DNA from: Cognatitamlana onchidii
GTDB taxonomy: Bacteria > Bacteroidota > Bacteroidia > Flavobacteriales > Flavobacteriaceae
NCBI RefSeq assembly: GCF_004804355.1
Contig: NZ_SRWZ01000006.1
Coordinates: forward strand, 62,001-126,000
DNA: 64,000 nucleotides
Direction: 5' to 3'
Below are positions 1-10,088 of the stretch, piece after piece (position 1 is the stretch's first letter; every line of letters begins with the position of its first letter). The position numbers and the translations under genes were made by a program. The notes beneath the pieces were generated by a model. That model was not told the origin of the DNA. It worked only from the letters and a program-made list of their open reading frames with translations, and did not search any database.

Positions 1-1
1 C

Positions 2-1948
2 TCAAGTGCTGTTCCCGCCGGATTAACAGATGCAGTGAATGCCTTGGCTGTTAATTTTGACAATATTATTTATGATTACTCTGTAACCACAAATCAGTCT
101 TTAATTTTGGCTGCAGTTGCTGATATTTCTAACTGGAATGGTAGTAATGGCTCTCGTCAAACATTAGGTATCCCAATAGGTTCTTTTTCATGTTCAGCTG
201 CTGGTACTTGTGCGAGTAATGCGTTTTGGACTGGAACTTGGACGGTTATACCAGACTCAAGTACAGCTGTTTTTCTTTTAACATCTTATGATACCAGTGT
301 AAATGGTAGTTTTAATTCTTGTAGCCTTGAGATTGATGCAGGGGCTGTTTTGACAGTCTCGGATAACACATTCGTTGTTGTAGAAAATGATGTTACCATA
401 ACTAGTGGTAATATAATTGTAGAAACTAGCGGTAATTTTGTTCAAAACGGTGTTGGTGCTTCAGCCGGTACTTTTACCGGAACAGCGACCCTAAATAAAA
501 CAACACCTTTAAAAGATGAGTGGTACTACTACACCTATTGGGGGTCTCCTGTAGTTGGTGAAACTATTGGTAACGTATTCCCTAATGTACTTTATGATTG
601 GCGTTATAGTTTTAATGCCGCTAATTTTGTTGACACCGATGGCGATGACATTGATGATGATGGTAATGATTGGGAAATTGCAGGAGCCGGAGACACCATG
701 ACCCCAGGAGTAGGTTTTGCAGTTGCTGGAGAGCGATCAAGCTCAGGCGCTTACCCTAGAGCCGACAATATTTCGTTTACAGGAACCTTTAATACCGGTG
801 ATATTAGTGTCCCTATTACCTATGGGGCAGGGAATCCTAACATTAGATGGAACTTTATAGGAAACCCGTATCCTTCGGCTATTGACTTTGTGGCATTCCA
901 TTTAGCTAATTCGTCAGTTCTAGAAGGTGTGGCTTATTTTTGGTCGCAGGCATCTCCTCCTGATTCTGGAAACCCGGGGAATAATGCCGAAAACTTAAAC
1001 CTTGATGATTACGCTGTATTTACTATTGGTACAGGAGGCACTGCTGGTGGTTCTGGTGTAGAACCAAATGGTTTTGTTGCTTCTGGTCAAGGGTTTTTCA
1101 TTCCTGCTAGAACAAGCCTTACAAGTCCTTCTGGCCATTCCGCTACCTTTACCAATGCCATGCGCTCTGCAGATCCCTCTAACAATGGGCAGTTCTTTAA
1201 AGGAACAACCACTAAAACATCTGGCGCTAATGCTAGCAATCCTTTAGAAAATAAACTTTGGGTAAACTTAACATCTGATAATGGTGTGTTTAATCAAATA
1301 TTAATAGGTTATGTTGAAAATGCTACTGATGCTTTTGATGGCATGTCTTATGATGCTCCCAAATTGTTAACCCCCGGCTATGCTGCTGCATTATATAGTA
1401 ATATGGAAAATGATGACACCAAATATGTAATTCAAGGTAAATCATTAAACAGTATTAACGAAAATGAGGTTATTAAATTAGGATTAAGTACCACTATTGA
1501 CATAGCAACCCTTTATTCCCTGTCTATTGACCACCTAGAAGGAGATTTTTTAAATAATACTAATGTTTATTTAAAGGACAACTTAAATGGTATTTCACAT
1601 AATTTAAAGGACTCTAGCTATTCCTTCACTTCGGAAGTTGGTGAATTTAATGATCGTTTTGAAATAGTATTTAGTGAAAAAGCCTTATCTATTAATGACA
1701 AGCTTTCTCAGAATAATAGTCTTAGGATTATTGAACTAAATGACGGTTTTGTGCAATTTAAAACTTCCGAACAACTGCTAATAAAGAAAGTTTCTATCTA
1801 CGATGTTTTAGGCAGACAACTGTATGACTTAAAAGGAAATTCAAGCTCTGAAATCTATAAACTTGAAAACCTAAGCAATGCTACTTACATTGTGAAAGTA
1901 CAACTCTCTAATGGTAGTGTACTGACTAAAAAAATAGTACTTAAGTAA
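2..1948 (+). CDS. Secreted T9SS cargo protein, 5'-truncated by window edge
   Basis: The reading frame is open from base 2 and the residues before the first possible start (SSAVPAGL) align with SSAIPAGL-type residues inside the downstream paralogue, so the gene begins before the window and the GTG at 35 is not its start. The visible part has a central Gly/Asn/Asp-rich region with YYYYTYWGSPV and DTDGDDIDDDGNDW, the latter looking like a calcium-binding acidic loop, and ends in a type A T9SS sorting tail (SIYDVLGRQLYDL ... SNATYIVKVQLSNG, ending in KKIVLK). The tail predicts export through the type IX system to the cell surface or medium. The molecular function is unknown. Large blocks are nearly identical to the next gene. 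Confidence 0.85.
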   Translation, partial: SSAVPAGLTDAVNALAVNFDNIIYDYSVTTNQSLILAAVADISNWNGSNGSRQTLGIPIGSFSCSAAGTCASNAFWTGTWTVIPDSSTAVFLLTSYDTSVNGSFNSCSLEIDAGAVLTVSDNTFVVVENDVTITSGNIIVETSGNFVQNGVGASAGTFTGTATLNKTTPLKDEWYYYTYWGSPVVGETIGNVFPNVLYDWRYSFNAANFVDTDGDDIDDDGNDWEIAGAGDTMTPGVGFAVAGERSSSGAYPRADNISFTGTFNTGDISVPITYGAGNPNIRWNFIGNPYPSAIDFVAFHLANSSVLEGVAYFWSQASPPDSGNPGNNAENLNLDDYAVFTIGTGGTAGGSGVEPNGFVASGQGFFIPARTSLTSPSGHSATFTNAMRSADPSNNGQFFKGTTTKTSGANASNPLENKLWVNLTSDNGVFNQILIGYVENATDAFDGMSYDAPKLLTPGYAAALYSNMENDDTKYVIQGKSLNSINENEVIKLGLSTTIDIATLYSLSIDHLEGDFLNNTNVYLKDNLNGISHNLKDSSYSFTSEVGEFNDRFEIVFSEKALSINDKLSQNNSLRIIELNDGFVQFKTSEQLLIKKVSIYDVLGRQLYDLKGNSSSEIYKLENLSNATYIVKVQLSNGSVLTKKIVLK

Positions 1949-1970
1949 TTAGGTTTTTAAACGCATCTCA

Positions 1971-2004
1971 AAAACCCAAAGGCAAAATTGCTTTTGGGTT
2001 TTTT
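1971..2004 (+). terminator. Rho-independent terminator of the first T9SS gene
   Basis: An 11-bp stem (AACCCAAAGGC pairing with GCTTTTGGGTT, one G-U pair) with a six-base loop is followed by TTTTTT. It lies 22 bases after the stop codon. Confidence 0.75.
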
Positions 2005-2053
2005 ATTTAAATTAAGATTCAAACCTGTATTTTACTAAACACCTGAATTTCGC

Positions 2054-2061
2054 TATTTTTG
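2054..2061 (+). promoter_or_regulatory. Possible -7 element TATTTTTG
   Basis: TATTTTTG fits the Bacteroidetes -7 consensus TAnnTTTG and lies 34 bases before the ATG of the second T9SS gene. No clear -33 TTG is seen at the usual spacing, so support is modest. Confidence 0.35.
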
Positions 2062-2095
2062 CCACTCATTACATCCCTAAGTCCATTTATTTCCT

Positions 2096-4519
2096 ATGGT
2101 TAAGAGTGCTATATTATATGTTTTATTACTTCTAACATATTCATATGGTTACGGACAAACTATTTTAAACTCTGGAGAAATCGCCATTACTGGATTTAAT
2201 TGTGATGATACTGGAGGACTTATAAATACAGAAAACGAGTTTACCTTTGTGCTATTAAGGGATATTGAAAGCGGAACAACCATCAGATTTACTGATAATG
2301 GTTGGCTTTCATCTGGAGGTTTTAGAGCTAATGAAGGTGTTATAACATGGCAAGCGAATTCTAATCTTCCTTGCGGCACCGAAGTCAATATAAGTACAGG
2401 CGTTGTTAACTTTTTCTTTTTCACATTCCCTTTCTATAACGCTTCAGCAGGTTCAATAGATTCATCTAATTTTGCCAATTTTGAATTATCAACTAACGGC
2501 GACCAAATATTAGCCTATCAAGGCACTTCCTTAGCGCCAAGTTTCCTTTATGCAATAAATTTTAACGGGACAAACTGGAGCGCAAACGCAGTTAACAATG
2601 CCACATCTGCTATACCAGCGGGGTTAATAAATAATACCGATGCTTTACACATTAATGAAATAGACAATGCAGAATATGACTGTACTGCAACATCTGGCAT
2701 CTCCAATACATTATTAGGCATTACCAATGCTTCAAATTGGATAAGAAACAACAATGCTCGATTTTCTCCCTTAGGAGGCTGTTCATTTAGCTGTAATGGC
2801 TGCTCATCAGCTGTTATTTGGGACGGTTCTTGGAGTGGAACTCCAGATTTAACAACGGAAGTTCTTTTCAAAAGCGACTACAGTACGAGCTCTGGAAATG
2901 TTCAATGTTGCAGTGTTATTGTTAATACAGGAGCCACCTTAACAATTAATAACGGGTCATTCATTGAAATTGAAAACAATACGAGTATTAATGGGAATTT
3001 AATTGTAGAAACTAGCGGTAATTTTGTTCAAAACGGTGTTGGTGCTTCAGCCGGTACTTTTACAGGAACAGCGACCCTAAATAAAACAACGCCTTTAAAA
3101 GATGAATGGTATTACTATACCTATTGGGGGTCTCCTGTAGTTGGAGAAACTATTGGTAACGTATTCCCAAATGTACTCTTTGATTGGCGTTATAGTTTTA
3201 ATGCCGCTAATTTTGTTGACACCGATGGCGACGACATTGATGATGACGGTAATGATTGGGAAATTGCAGGAGCCGGAGACACCATGACACCTGGAGTAGG
3301 TTTTGCAGTTGCTGGAGAGCGATCAAGTTCAGGCGCTTACCCTAGAGCCGACAATATTTCGTTTACAGGAACCTTTAATACCGGTGATATTAGTGTCCCT
3401 ATTACCTATGGGGCAGGGAATCCTAACATTAGATGGAACTTTATAGGAAACCCGTATCCTTCGGCTATTGACTTTGTGGCATTCCATTTAGCTAATGCCT
3501 CTGTATTAGAGGGGGTAGCATACTTTTGGGATCAAGGCACCCCTCCCGCTTCTGGAAGTTTGAGCGGTGATGATTATGCCGTATTTACTGTTGGTACTGG
3601 AGGTGTAGGAGCCAGAGGAGATACTGGAGCTAAACCAAATGGTTTTGTTGCTTCTGGCCAAGGGTTTTTCATTCCTGCCAGAACAAGCCTTACAAGTCCT
3701 TCTGGTCATTCGGCTACATTTACCAATGCCATGCGCTCAGCAGATCCAACAAGTAACGGGCAATTCTTTAAAACATCTACTACAAAAACATTAAAGACTA
3801 CCGCTATAAATCCTTTAGAAAACAAACTTTGGGTAAACTTAACATCTAACAATGGGGTGTTTAATCAAATATTAATAGGTTATGTTGAAAATGCTACTGA
3901 CGCTTTTGATGGCATGTCCTATGACGCCCCTAAATTATTAACGTTTAATTATGCTACTGCATTTTATAGTAAGATAGACAATGATAATACCAAGTATGTT
4001 ATTCAAGGTAAAAACATCAATAGTATTAATGAAGACGAGGTTATCAAATTAGGTCTAATTACCAATATTGAACAAGAGACTGTTTATAAATTTTCTATTG
4101 ATAACATTGAAGGCGAGTTTTTAAGTAGTAACGCCATCTACCTTAAAGATAACTTATTAAGTATCATACATAATTTAAATGACTCTGATTATAGTTTTAC
4201 CTCAGAAGTTGGTGAATTTAATGATCGTTTTGAAATAGTATTTAGTGAAAAAGCCTTATCTATTGATGACAAGCTTTCTCAGAATAATAGTCTTAGGATT
4301 ATTGAACTAAATGACGGTTTTGTGCAATTTAAAACTTCCGAACAACTGCTAATAAAGAAAGTTTCTATCTACGATGTTTTAGGCAGACAACTATACAATT
4401 TAAAAGGAAATAAAAGTACTGAAACCTATATGCTATCGAACTTAAGCAATGCTACTTACATTGTGAAAGTACAACTCTCTAATGGTAGTGTACTGACTAA
4501 AAAAATAATTAAGAATTAG
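2096..4519 (+). CDS. Secreted T9SS cargo protein with lamin-tail-like N-terminus, paralogue of the preceding gene
   Basis: Residues 1-21 are a signal peptide ending SYGYGQ. Residues 22-120 (SGEIAITGFN, EFTFVLLRDI, GTTIRFTDNGW) resemble the lamin-tail-type beta domain found in secreted bacterial proteins; that assignment is by eye. The middle carries the same YYYYTYWGSPV and DTDGDDIDDDGNDW segments as the upstream gene, and the end is a type A T9SS sorting tail ending in KKIIKN. It is expected to be exported and surface-attached or released. Bases 3001-3490 match 415-904 of the neighbour at about 97 percent, and 4208-4391 match 1637-1820 almost exactly, while the intervening parts are clearly diverged. 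The function is unknown; adhesion or polymer binding are guesses. Confidence 0.88.
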   Translation: MVKSAILYVLLLLTYSYGYGQTILNSGEIAITGFNCDDTGGLINTENEFTFVLLRDIESGTTIRFTDNGWLSSGGFRANEGVITWQANSNLPCGTEVNISTGVVNFFFFTFPFYNASAGSIDSSNFANFELSTNGDQILAYQGTSLAPSFLYAINFNGTNWSANAVNNATSAIPAGLINNTDALHINEIDNAEYDCTATSGISNTLLGITNASNWIRNNNARFSPLGGCSFSCNGCSSAVIWDGSWSGTPDLTTEVLFKSDYSTSSGNVQCCSVIVNTGATLTINNGSFIEIENNTSINGNLIVETSGNFVQNGVGASAGTFTGTATLNKTTPLKDEWYYYTYWGSPVVGETIGNVFPNVLFDWRYSFNAANFVDTDGDDIDDDGNDWEIAGAGDTMTPGVGFAVAGERSSSGAYPRADNISFTGTFNTGDISVPITYGAGNPNIRWNFIGNPYPSAIDFVAFHLANASVLEGVAYFWDQGTPPASGSLSGDDYAVFTVGTGGVGARGDTGAKPNGFVASGQGFFIPARTSLTSPSGHSATFTNAMRSADPTSNGQFFKTSTTKTLKTTAINPLENKLWVNLTSNNGVFNQILIGYVENATDAFDGMSYDAPKLLTFNYATAFYSKIDNDNTKYVIQGKNINSINEDEVIKLGLITNIEQETVYKFSIDNIEGEFLSSNAIYLKDNLLSIIHNLNDSDYSFTSEVGEFNDRFEIVFSEKALSIDDKLSQNNSLRIIELNDGFVQFKTSEQLLIKKVSIYDVLGRQLYNLKGNKSTETYMLSNLSNATYIVKVQLSNGSVLTKKIIKN

Positions 4520-4545
4520 TTCGCACAATTTCTATATAAGAAGTA

Positions 4546-4579
4546 AAAGCTCTAAACTAAAATTGGTTTAGAGCTTTTT
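4546..4579. terminator. Bidirectional terminator between convergent genes
   Basis: A stem of AAAGCTCTAAAC pairs with GTTTAGAGCTTT and has A and T runs on either side. It lies between the plus-strand T9SS gene and the convergent TonB receptor gene and can serve both. Confidence 0.75.
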
Positions 4580-4581
4580 AT

Positions 4582-6996
4582 TTATAGCTGATACCTTAAA
4601 GCCACAATTAGATTTCTTCCTGCAGCAGCTATTCCCGATGAGTAGGTCCTGTACCGCTGATTTGTAAAATTTTCTAAACTGGCCGAGACAACAGCAGCAC
4701 TACTAATTTGATATTGAGTTCTAAAATTTAAGGTATACCAAGACGGACTATACGGCTGTCCGTTTTCGTCTTTTGCATAAATATAATCCTTTTCTAATTC
4801 TGAAGGTGCAAGCTGATTATTAGATAATTCTCCATTATAATTAGCAAATAAATCTACCTTTAACTTTTTATTGTCCCACACTAAATGAGTGTTTCCAAAC
4901 TGTGGAGCGACATGTCTTACCGGCACCTCAACACCTCCCATAGTTTCAGTACCTCCAACAATACTGTATTGAGACGTTAATTTCAAAGATTCTGTTAGCA
5001 CCAGTTTTAAACCTACCTCGAAACCATAAATCCAAGCTTTAGAAGCATTTTGAATGGCTTGTACGTTACTTAACTCCCCATCATATATAATGTCTGTCTC
5101 ACCATTTAAACTATAATCTCTTCTCACTAAGGCATTATCTAGGTAAGTGTAATACGTTGCCAAATCTAAAATAAACCGCTCATCAAAATTTAATTTTAAC
5201 CCCAATTCGCCACCATAGGCATACTCAGGCATTAATTGATCATTAGGCACTACTACAGATCCAGGTTCTGAGTCGAATACTTTGCCAATATCATCAATAT
5301 TAGGTGCTCTAAAAGCAGACGATCCATTTAACCGCCATTGCATTAATGCGCTTGGAGACCAGCTTATTCCCGCAGTTCCAGTAAGGGCATCCGATTCGTT
5401 TTTGGAACTACTGAAGGGTAAATTTAAAAACACATTATTTTCTTGAAAATCTGCCTTGGAAACTACATAGTTATATCGTAAACCTGATTGAAAAACGAAG
5501 TTCGGGTTCGGTTTATATTTTATACTTGTATAAAGGGCAGCCGATTGCCAACTTGATCCATTTGGATACCTTGAAACCGTTTTTTCACTCGATAAATCTG
5601 AAACATTGACTTGTTTAGCCATGGATTTAACATGATTAAAAATATATTCAGCTCCATAAAACAATTTTGTTCTGGGGCTAATGGATTTCTCTAAGTCTAA
5701 ATTAAAAGAAAACGCATCTACAGATTCTTCTCTAATAGTTCTATATATAGATTGATAATATCTGTCTTTTCGGCTTTCTTCAAAATTTTGATACGCCAGT
5801 GTTGTCTTTATTTTATCGTATAGGTTTGAACGGCTGCTTAATTTGGTAATATGCAAATTAGACATAAACCACTTTTGGGGCCCATAATTCCATTCGGCCG
5901 ACCGTAAAACATCATCATTATAACGAATAAGTCGATCATACCTTGGAATATCCGAAGTTGTGGTATAATGCAATCCAAAATCAAAAGTCAAGCCACTAGT
6001 AGATTCGTACTTAATTTTCTGCATTATATTTAACTGATTATAACCTGTAAACCTCTGAATTCTTGGATTTGAGTTTGCCGTAATTAAATCTCCTTCATTT
6101 GTAACTTCAACATACTCCGGTCTTAAATATTCATTCTTACCATGCTTCCCCGTTTCCAAATCATCAAAATTAGAATAACTAACACTTGTTAGAAAACCCC
6201 ATTTCTTAAATCCAAAATTAAAATCAAAATGACCTGTTTTTTCATGACTTGCAGAAGCATACCTTACTGCACCATTTGCTTGAAAAGCAATAGAGTCGGT
6301 ATAAGACAAATGAGGCTTATAACTATAAAAACTCATAACGCCACCAATAGCATCGCTTCCATAAATTACAGAACCAGACCCTAATGTTATTTCTGTATCC
6401 TGAATAGTGAATGGATCGATAGAAATTACATTTTGTAAATTGCCTCCTCTAAAAATAGCATTGTTCATTCTTACACCATCTACTGTAATTAATAGCCTAT
6501 TTGTCGCAAAGCCTCTAATCATTGGGCTTCCCCCTCCTAACTGGCTCTTTTGAACATAAACCAACCCCGTGTTTTCTAATAAGTCTGCACTAGTAGCGGG
6601 GTTGTTGAATGCTATCTGATCTGAATCAATACTTACTATTTTTTGTGGAATATCTTTTTTGCTTTGCTCAAACTTTGAAGCTGAAATAACAATTTCTTTT
6701 AACCCTTGCGTATTTGAAACTAAAAAGACCTTATTAGCTTGAAGAAGCTCGTTTTTTTTAATCCTCTTCAAGATATGTGACAAATGCTTGAAATATATTA
6801 TCTCATCGTTAGAAAAAACACTCAAATCTGCCTCGCCTCGAAAATTGGAAATAACACTCTTAGCTTTTCCTTGATTATAAATAGCGACACCATAAATAGG
6901 CTCATTGGTGACACTATTGAGCACCTTTACGGTTTGAGCAGATAACGACAATGAAGTTAATGCTAAAAAGAAAAAAAAATAAGAGTGCAATTTCAT
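4582..6996 (-). CDS. TonB-dependent outer-membrane receptor
   Basis: This is a TonB-energised outer-membrane importer of about 804 residues. The chosen start gives a typical signal peptide (MKLHSYFFFFLALTSLSLSAQ, first 21 residues); a longer reading to 7068 would run into recO and place residues before the signal peptide. A short carboxypeptidase-like beta domain (about 22-100) precedes the plug domain (KEIVISASKFEQ ... MIRGFATNRLLITVDGVRMN ... GSDAIGGVMSFYS), followed by a C-terminal 22-strand-type barrel. FRAPNIDDIGK followed by NDQLMPE resembles the FRAP/NPNL segment of haem receptors, so haem or a siderophore is possible, but the substrate is not settled. It is the last gene of the porZ-recO operon, 4 bases after recO. 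Confidence 0.88.
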   Translation of the reverse strand: MKLHSYFFFFLALTSLSLSAQTVKVLNSVTNEPIYGVAIYNQGKAKSVISNFRGEADLSVFSNDEIIYFKHLSHILKRIKKNELLQANKVFLVSNTQGLKEIVISASKFEQSKKDIPQKIVSIDSDQIAFNNPATSADLLENTGLVYVQKSQLGGGSPMIRGFATNRLLITVDGVRMNNAIFRGGNLQNVISIDPFTIQDTEITLGSGSVIYGSDAIGGVMSFYSYKPHLSYTDSIAFQANGAVRYASASHEKTGHFDFNFGFKKWGFLTSVSYSNFDDLETGKHGKNEYLRPEYVEVTNEGDLITANSNPRIQRFTGYNQLNIMQKIKYESTSGLTFDFGLHYTTTSDIPRYDRLIRYNDDVLRSAEWNYGPQKWFMSNLHITKLSSRSNLYDKIKTTLAYQNFEESRKDRYYQSIYRTIREESVDAFSFNLDLEKSISPRTKLFYGAEYIFNHVKSMAKQVNVSDLSSEKTVSRYPNGSSWQSAALYTSIKYKPNPNFVFQSGLRYNYVVSKADFQENNVFLNLPFSSSKNESDALTGTAGISWSPSALMQWRLNGSSAFRAPNIDDIGKVFDSEPGSVVVPNDQLMPEYAYGGELGLKLNFDERFILDLATYYTYLDNALVRRDYSLNGETDIIYDGELSNVQAIQNASKAWIYGFEVGLKLVLTESLKLTSQYSIVGGTETMGGVEVPVRHVAPQFGNTHLVWDNKKLKVDLFANYNGELSNNQLAPSELEKDYIYAKDENGQPYSPSWYTLNFRTQYQISSAAVVSASLENFTNQRYRTYSSGIAAAGRNLIVALRYQL

Positions 6997-7000
6997 GCGC

Positions 7001-7720
7001 TTAGCTAAAAACCTGATTAAATACCTGTAAAGACTTTGGGAGCTTAAAACTTCCCAAATGTAATTCAAAATAAAGCAATATCATACTTAAAAAAGATTGT
7101 CTTTGTTTTGACTTGAGTTTAATATTTGAGAGTGCATCAAATGTTGTGCCCAACAGCTGTTTTAATACTAAAAGATTCTCTCCAGATAAATAATATTTAC
7201 TAGTTGGTTTAAGCTCAAACTTTCCTTCTTCTAAATTAAAAATAGGATAGCCATCATTTTTCTCATCCGGATAAAAACCAAGGTATCTTGTGAGTTTCAG
7301 TAAAAACAACAAATGAAAATTAGAGAAGTTGTCTTGTGTATCAAGCCATAAAAAGGTATTTTCTATAAAACTATAAAGAATCTCATTTTTTTCTTCTTCT
7401 TGTAAAACACTTGATAAGATTTCCGATAAGAAAAGAACAATAGAGCCTTTTAAAATATTGGCGTGTAAACTTTCATAAATTGAAAACACCTTAACCTCTT
7501 TGATTGTTTGTAAGGATTTATTGGGCTTGTAATTAACAATTATATTTAATTGAGTTAGCGGTTGGAAATACCCTATTTTAACAGAGCTTTTTCTGCTTTT
7601 TAAAACACCTCTCAATAAAAAGCTGAGAACCCCTCTTTCTTCCGTGTAACATTTCACAATTAAATCATGATCCCTATACCTTATTTTAGATAATACAATG
7701 GCTTTTGTTGATACTTGCAT
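7001..7720 (-). CDS. recO: DNA repair protein RecO
   Basis: RecO helps load RecA at gaps during RecF-pathway recombinational repair. The 239-residue length is right for the family. The N-terminal OB-fold is recognisable (VSTKAIVLSKIRYRDHDLIVKCYTEERGVLSFLLRGV), followed by the helical domain with FLLKLTRYLGFYPDE. The zinc-binding cysteines of some RecO proteins are absent, as in other Bacteroidetes. Its ATG overlaps the stop codon of the upstream porZ-like gene by one base, so the two are translationally coupled. It was found in an otherwise envelope-related operon. Confidence 0.92.
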   Translation of the reverse strand: MQVSTKAIVLSKIRYRDHDLIVKCYTEERGVLSFLLRGVLKSRKSSVKIGYFQPLTQLNIIVNYKPNKSLQTIKEVKVFSIYESLHANILKGSIVLFLSEILSSVLQEEEKNEILYSFIENTFLWLDTQDNFSNFHLLFLLKLTRYLGFYPDEKNDGYPIFNLEEGKFELKPTSKYYLSGENLLVLKQLLGTTFDALSNIKLKSKQRQSFLSMILLYFELHLGSFKLPKSLQVFNQVFS

Positions 7721-10071
7721 TACCTAACAACCATTAATTTAATAATCTTTGTTTCGAAAGTATCTAAATCTGAAAGCATAACTAAATAGACCCCAGAAGC
7801 CACAACATTATTGGCTAAATTCTTCCCATTCCAATAGGCTGTTCCTCCATCAATTTCAAGGTTATATCCACCGTAACGTTGATTAGTTTTAGATTGTGCC
7901 TCAGCCACTAAATTACCCTCTATATCGGTAATTTTAATATTTACATTCTCTGAAATATCTTTTATTTTAACCTTCTTATCTACAATGTTAAACCCTGGCC
8001 TTACAGGATTCGGGTATGCAAATGCTCTATCTAAAGTTTCATTTGGACTTGAACTTCCCGATTTAAAAGACACCAAACCTCTATCTGTTGCGATATAAAC
8101 AATACCATTAACACCATCAATAGATAAATCTCTAATACTATTTGATGGTAAAGGTGAATTATCTCGAGTAAAATGAAAAATAGTATTTTGCCCATCGGGC
8201 GAAAAATAGAACAGTCCAGAATCTGAAGTTCCAATCCACTTATTGTTTGCACCATCTACCTTGATATCGGTTATATTTTGCTGAAATAGTAACTCTTTAG
8301 CGATTCCATCTTCTTCTATAATAATTTGATCAAGCCTAACCGCCTCATTTGAAAAAAAGCTAGACGTGTTATACAATACTCTTAATCCTCTAAAGGTTCC
8401 TACCCATAATTGGTTTCTATTATCAATAGCTACGGCTGTAGCCAATTCTGTTGGCATATTCTCTGCTTCTGTATCAACTTTTCTAATCTGCGGATTACCG
8501 CCATTTTCGTTGAACCCAATTAACCCATTTCTATAACTTGCCACCCATTTCGTTCCGTCATTACCAATGGCCAAATCTCCAAATCCTAACTCATCTGAAA
8601 ACCCATCAGAAATGATATCTGTGAAACTATAAGACCGCCAGCTCTCATTTGAGGGATCATACGATTTTAAAGGTCTATCAATCCTACTCGTAATGGTCCA
8701 CAACAACCCGTCATCATCAAACTTTGAGGCTCCAACTCTTAAATCCTTGTAATTAGGGTCTTCTGGTAATACTAAAGATTCAAGTCCACTATTAGACTCA
8801 TCATAAAGAATAACTGGTAAATCCTCATTAATTTCTAATAGTCCACTAAAAAAAGAACTTATAAAAACTTGTGAAACTTTGAATGGGTTTACGGCAATAG
8901 CGTTTAGACACTTAGCTTCCAAAACATTTTCGTATCGATTGTTGACCCATTCATCATTCACTAAATGACTAATCCCTCGTTGATTTAGAGGATATGGATC
9001 AAAAAACAAATCATACTCACCAAACGTTACCCAAACCCCATTAGCCTGAGCTTGAACTGAAAAAGGGACATTTAATAAAGGTCCCTCCGGATGGACTTCT
9101 TGGAATTCCATAGAATTAGACAAATTTGTTTTTAATACCCCAAACAAATCTGTTCCAATAAACAAAGCATCATTGTTCGCAACATTGGCTGTGTTATATG
9201 GTGTTTCAAACTCAGAACTACTACCTATTACAGATACTATACCAAAACCTGAATCGTAGACATAAACTTCATTATCTGTTGTTACTACCAGGTTTTGATT
9301 GGATGACTTTATACTTACGGGCTTACTTGGGTAGGTAAACAAAGCATTCAAACTATTATTAATAACTTGATAAATCTTGCTATCGTCGTTTATGGCATAC
9401 AACCTGTCTGCGTTTACTTCAATACCATTCCAATTCCCGCCGCCTAAAGTTTCCCAAGCTTGAAAATCAATAAGGTCTGGTCGCGAAATATCGGCCTTTT
9501 TTATGCCATTACTATTTCTGGTAGACGCATAAATGAATCCCTCAAAAACAGCGCTCTGTGTAACAGGTATTTGAGAACCTCCAGCCCCAATAAAATAGGT
9601 GTCTCCAAACTCTAAGCGTTCTAAATCTAAAACCGTTAGTCCGAAGTTTGTGGAGACATAAACATTATTCTGGTAGGCATTAAAATGATTAATACGTTTG
9701 TTATTAGGGTCTATTGTGGGCTTATCCAAAATATTTACAAACGATACAATTCGCTCTTCGTTATCGAATACTATTTCTATTAATCCATTTTCATACCCAA
9801 CAACCAATAGTTCATAAACCTCACTGTAATAAATTGCAGAAATAGACTCTCCAGAAAGGCCATCAATAGTGCTTCTCTCCTGTAATTCATTCGTCTGAAG
9901 ATCTAAAATAAAAATAGCATTATCTGCAGCAGCATATACCTTATTGTTTCCAAGACTAATGTCTTTAATCTCATTATAGGAAAAATGGCCTTCCCATTCA
10001 TTCGAAAAGTTTTGAGAAAACTGCATCAATGGTATGAAATAAAGCAATAAGGTAATAAGTCTTTTGAGCAT
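7720..10071 (-). CDS. porZ: PorZ-like type IX secretion beta-propeller protein with T9SS tail
   Basis: The 783-residue protein starts with a signal peptide (MLKRLITLLLYFIPLMQFSQ) and WEGHFSYNEIKDIS, which I recognise as the N-terminal region of PorZ-type proteins. Repeated two-component-regulator-type propeller blades follow (for example DNRNQLWVGTFRGLRVL, VDGANNKWIGTSDSGLFYF, IDGVNGIVYIATDRGLVSF), and the C-terminus is an Ig-like T9SS tail (AYPNPVRPGF ... NNVVASGVYLVML). PorZ is part of the surface attachment complex of the type IX system. The start is set at 10071 because a longer reading to 10128 would place residues before the signal peptide and would run through the promoter at 10089. 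It is first in an operon with recO. Confidence 0.8.
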   Translation of the reverse strand: MLKRLITLLLYFIPLMQFSQNFSNEWEGHFSYNEIKDISLGNNKVYAAADNAIFILDLQTNELQERSTIDGLSGESISAIYYSEVYELLVVGYENGLIEIVFDNEERIVSFVNILDKPTIDPNNKRINHFNAYQNNVYVSTNFGLTVLDLERLEFGDTYFIGAGGSQIPVTQSAVFEGFIYASTRNSNGIKKADISRPDLIDFQAWETLGGGNWNGIEVNADRLYAINDDSKIYQVINNSLNALFTYPSKPVSIKSSNQNLVVTTDNEVYVYDSGFGIVSVIGSSSEFETPYNTANVANNDALFIGTDLFGVLKTNLSNSMEFQEVHPEGPLLNVPFSVQAQANGVWVTFGEYDLFFDPYPLNQRGISHLVNDEWVNNRYENVLEAKCLNAIAVNPFKVSQVFISSFFSGLLEINEDLPVILYDESNSGLESLVLPEDPNYKDLRVGASKFDDDGLLWTITSRIDRPLKSYDPSNESWRSYSFTDIISDGFSDELGFGDLAIGNDGTKWVASYRNGLIGFNENGGNPQIRKVDTEAENMPTELATAVAIDNRNQLWVGTFRGLRVLYNTSSFFSNEAVRLDQIIIEEDGIAKELLFQQNITDIKVDGANNKWIGTSDSGLFYFSPDGQNTIFHFTRDNSPLPSNSIRDLSIDGVNGIVYIATDRGLVSFKSGSSSPNETLDRAFAYPNPVRPGFNIVDKKVKIKDISENVNIKITDIEGNLVAEAQSKTNQRYGGYNLEIDGGTAYWNGKNLANNVVASGVYLVMLSDLDTFETKIIKLMVVR

Positions 10072-10088
10072 ACTCTTTTTTTGAAATT

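Noticed and set aside
6997-7068. Extended N-terminus for the TonB receptor
   Set aside because: It overlaps recO and would put non-signal residues before an obvious signal peptide.
8031-8255. Alternative frame within the PorZ-like gene
   Set aside because: It is a shadow of the propeller gene with no homologous motif.
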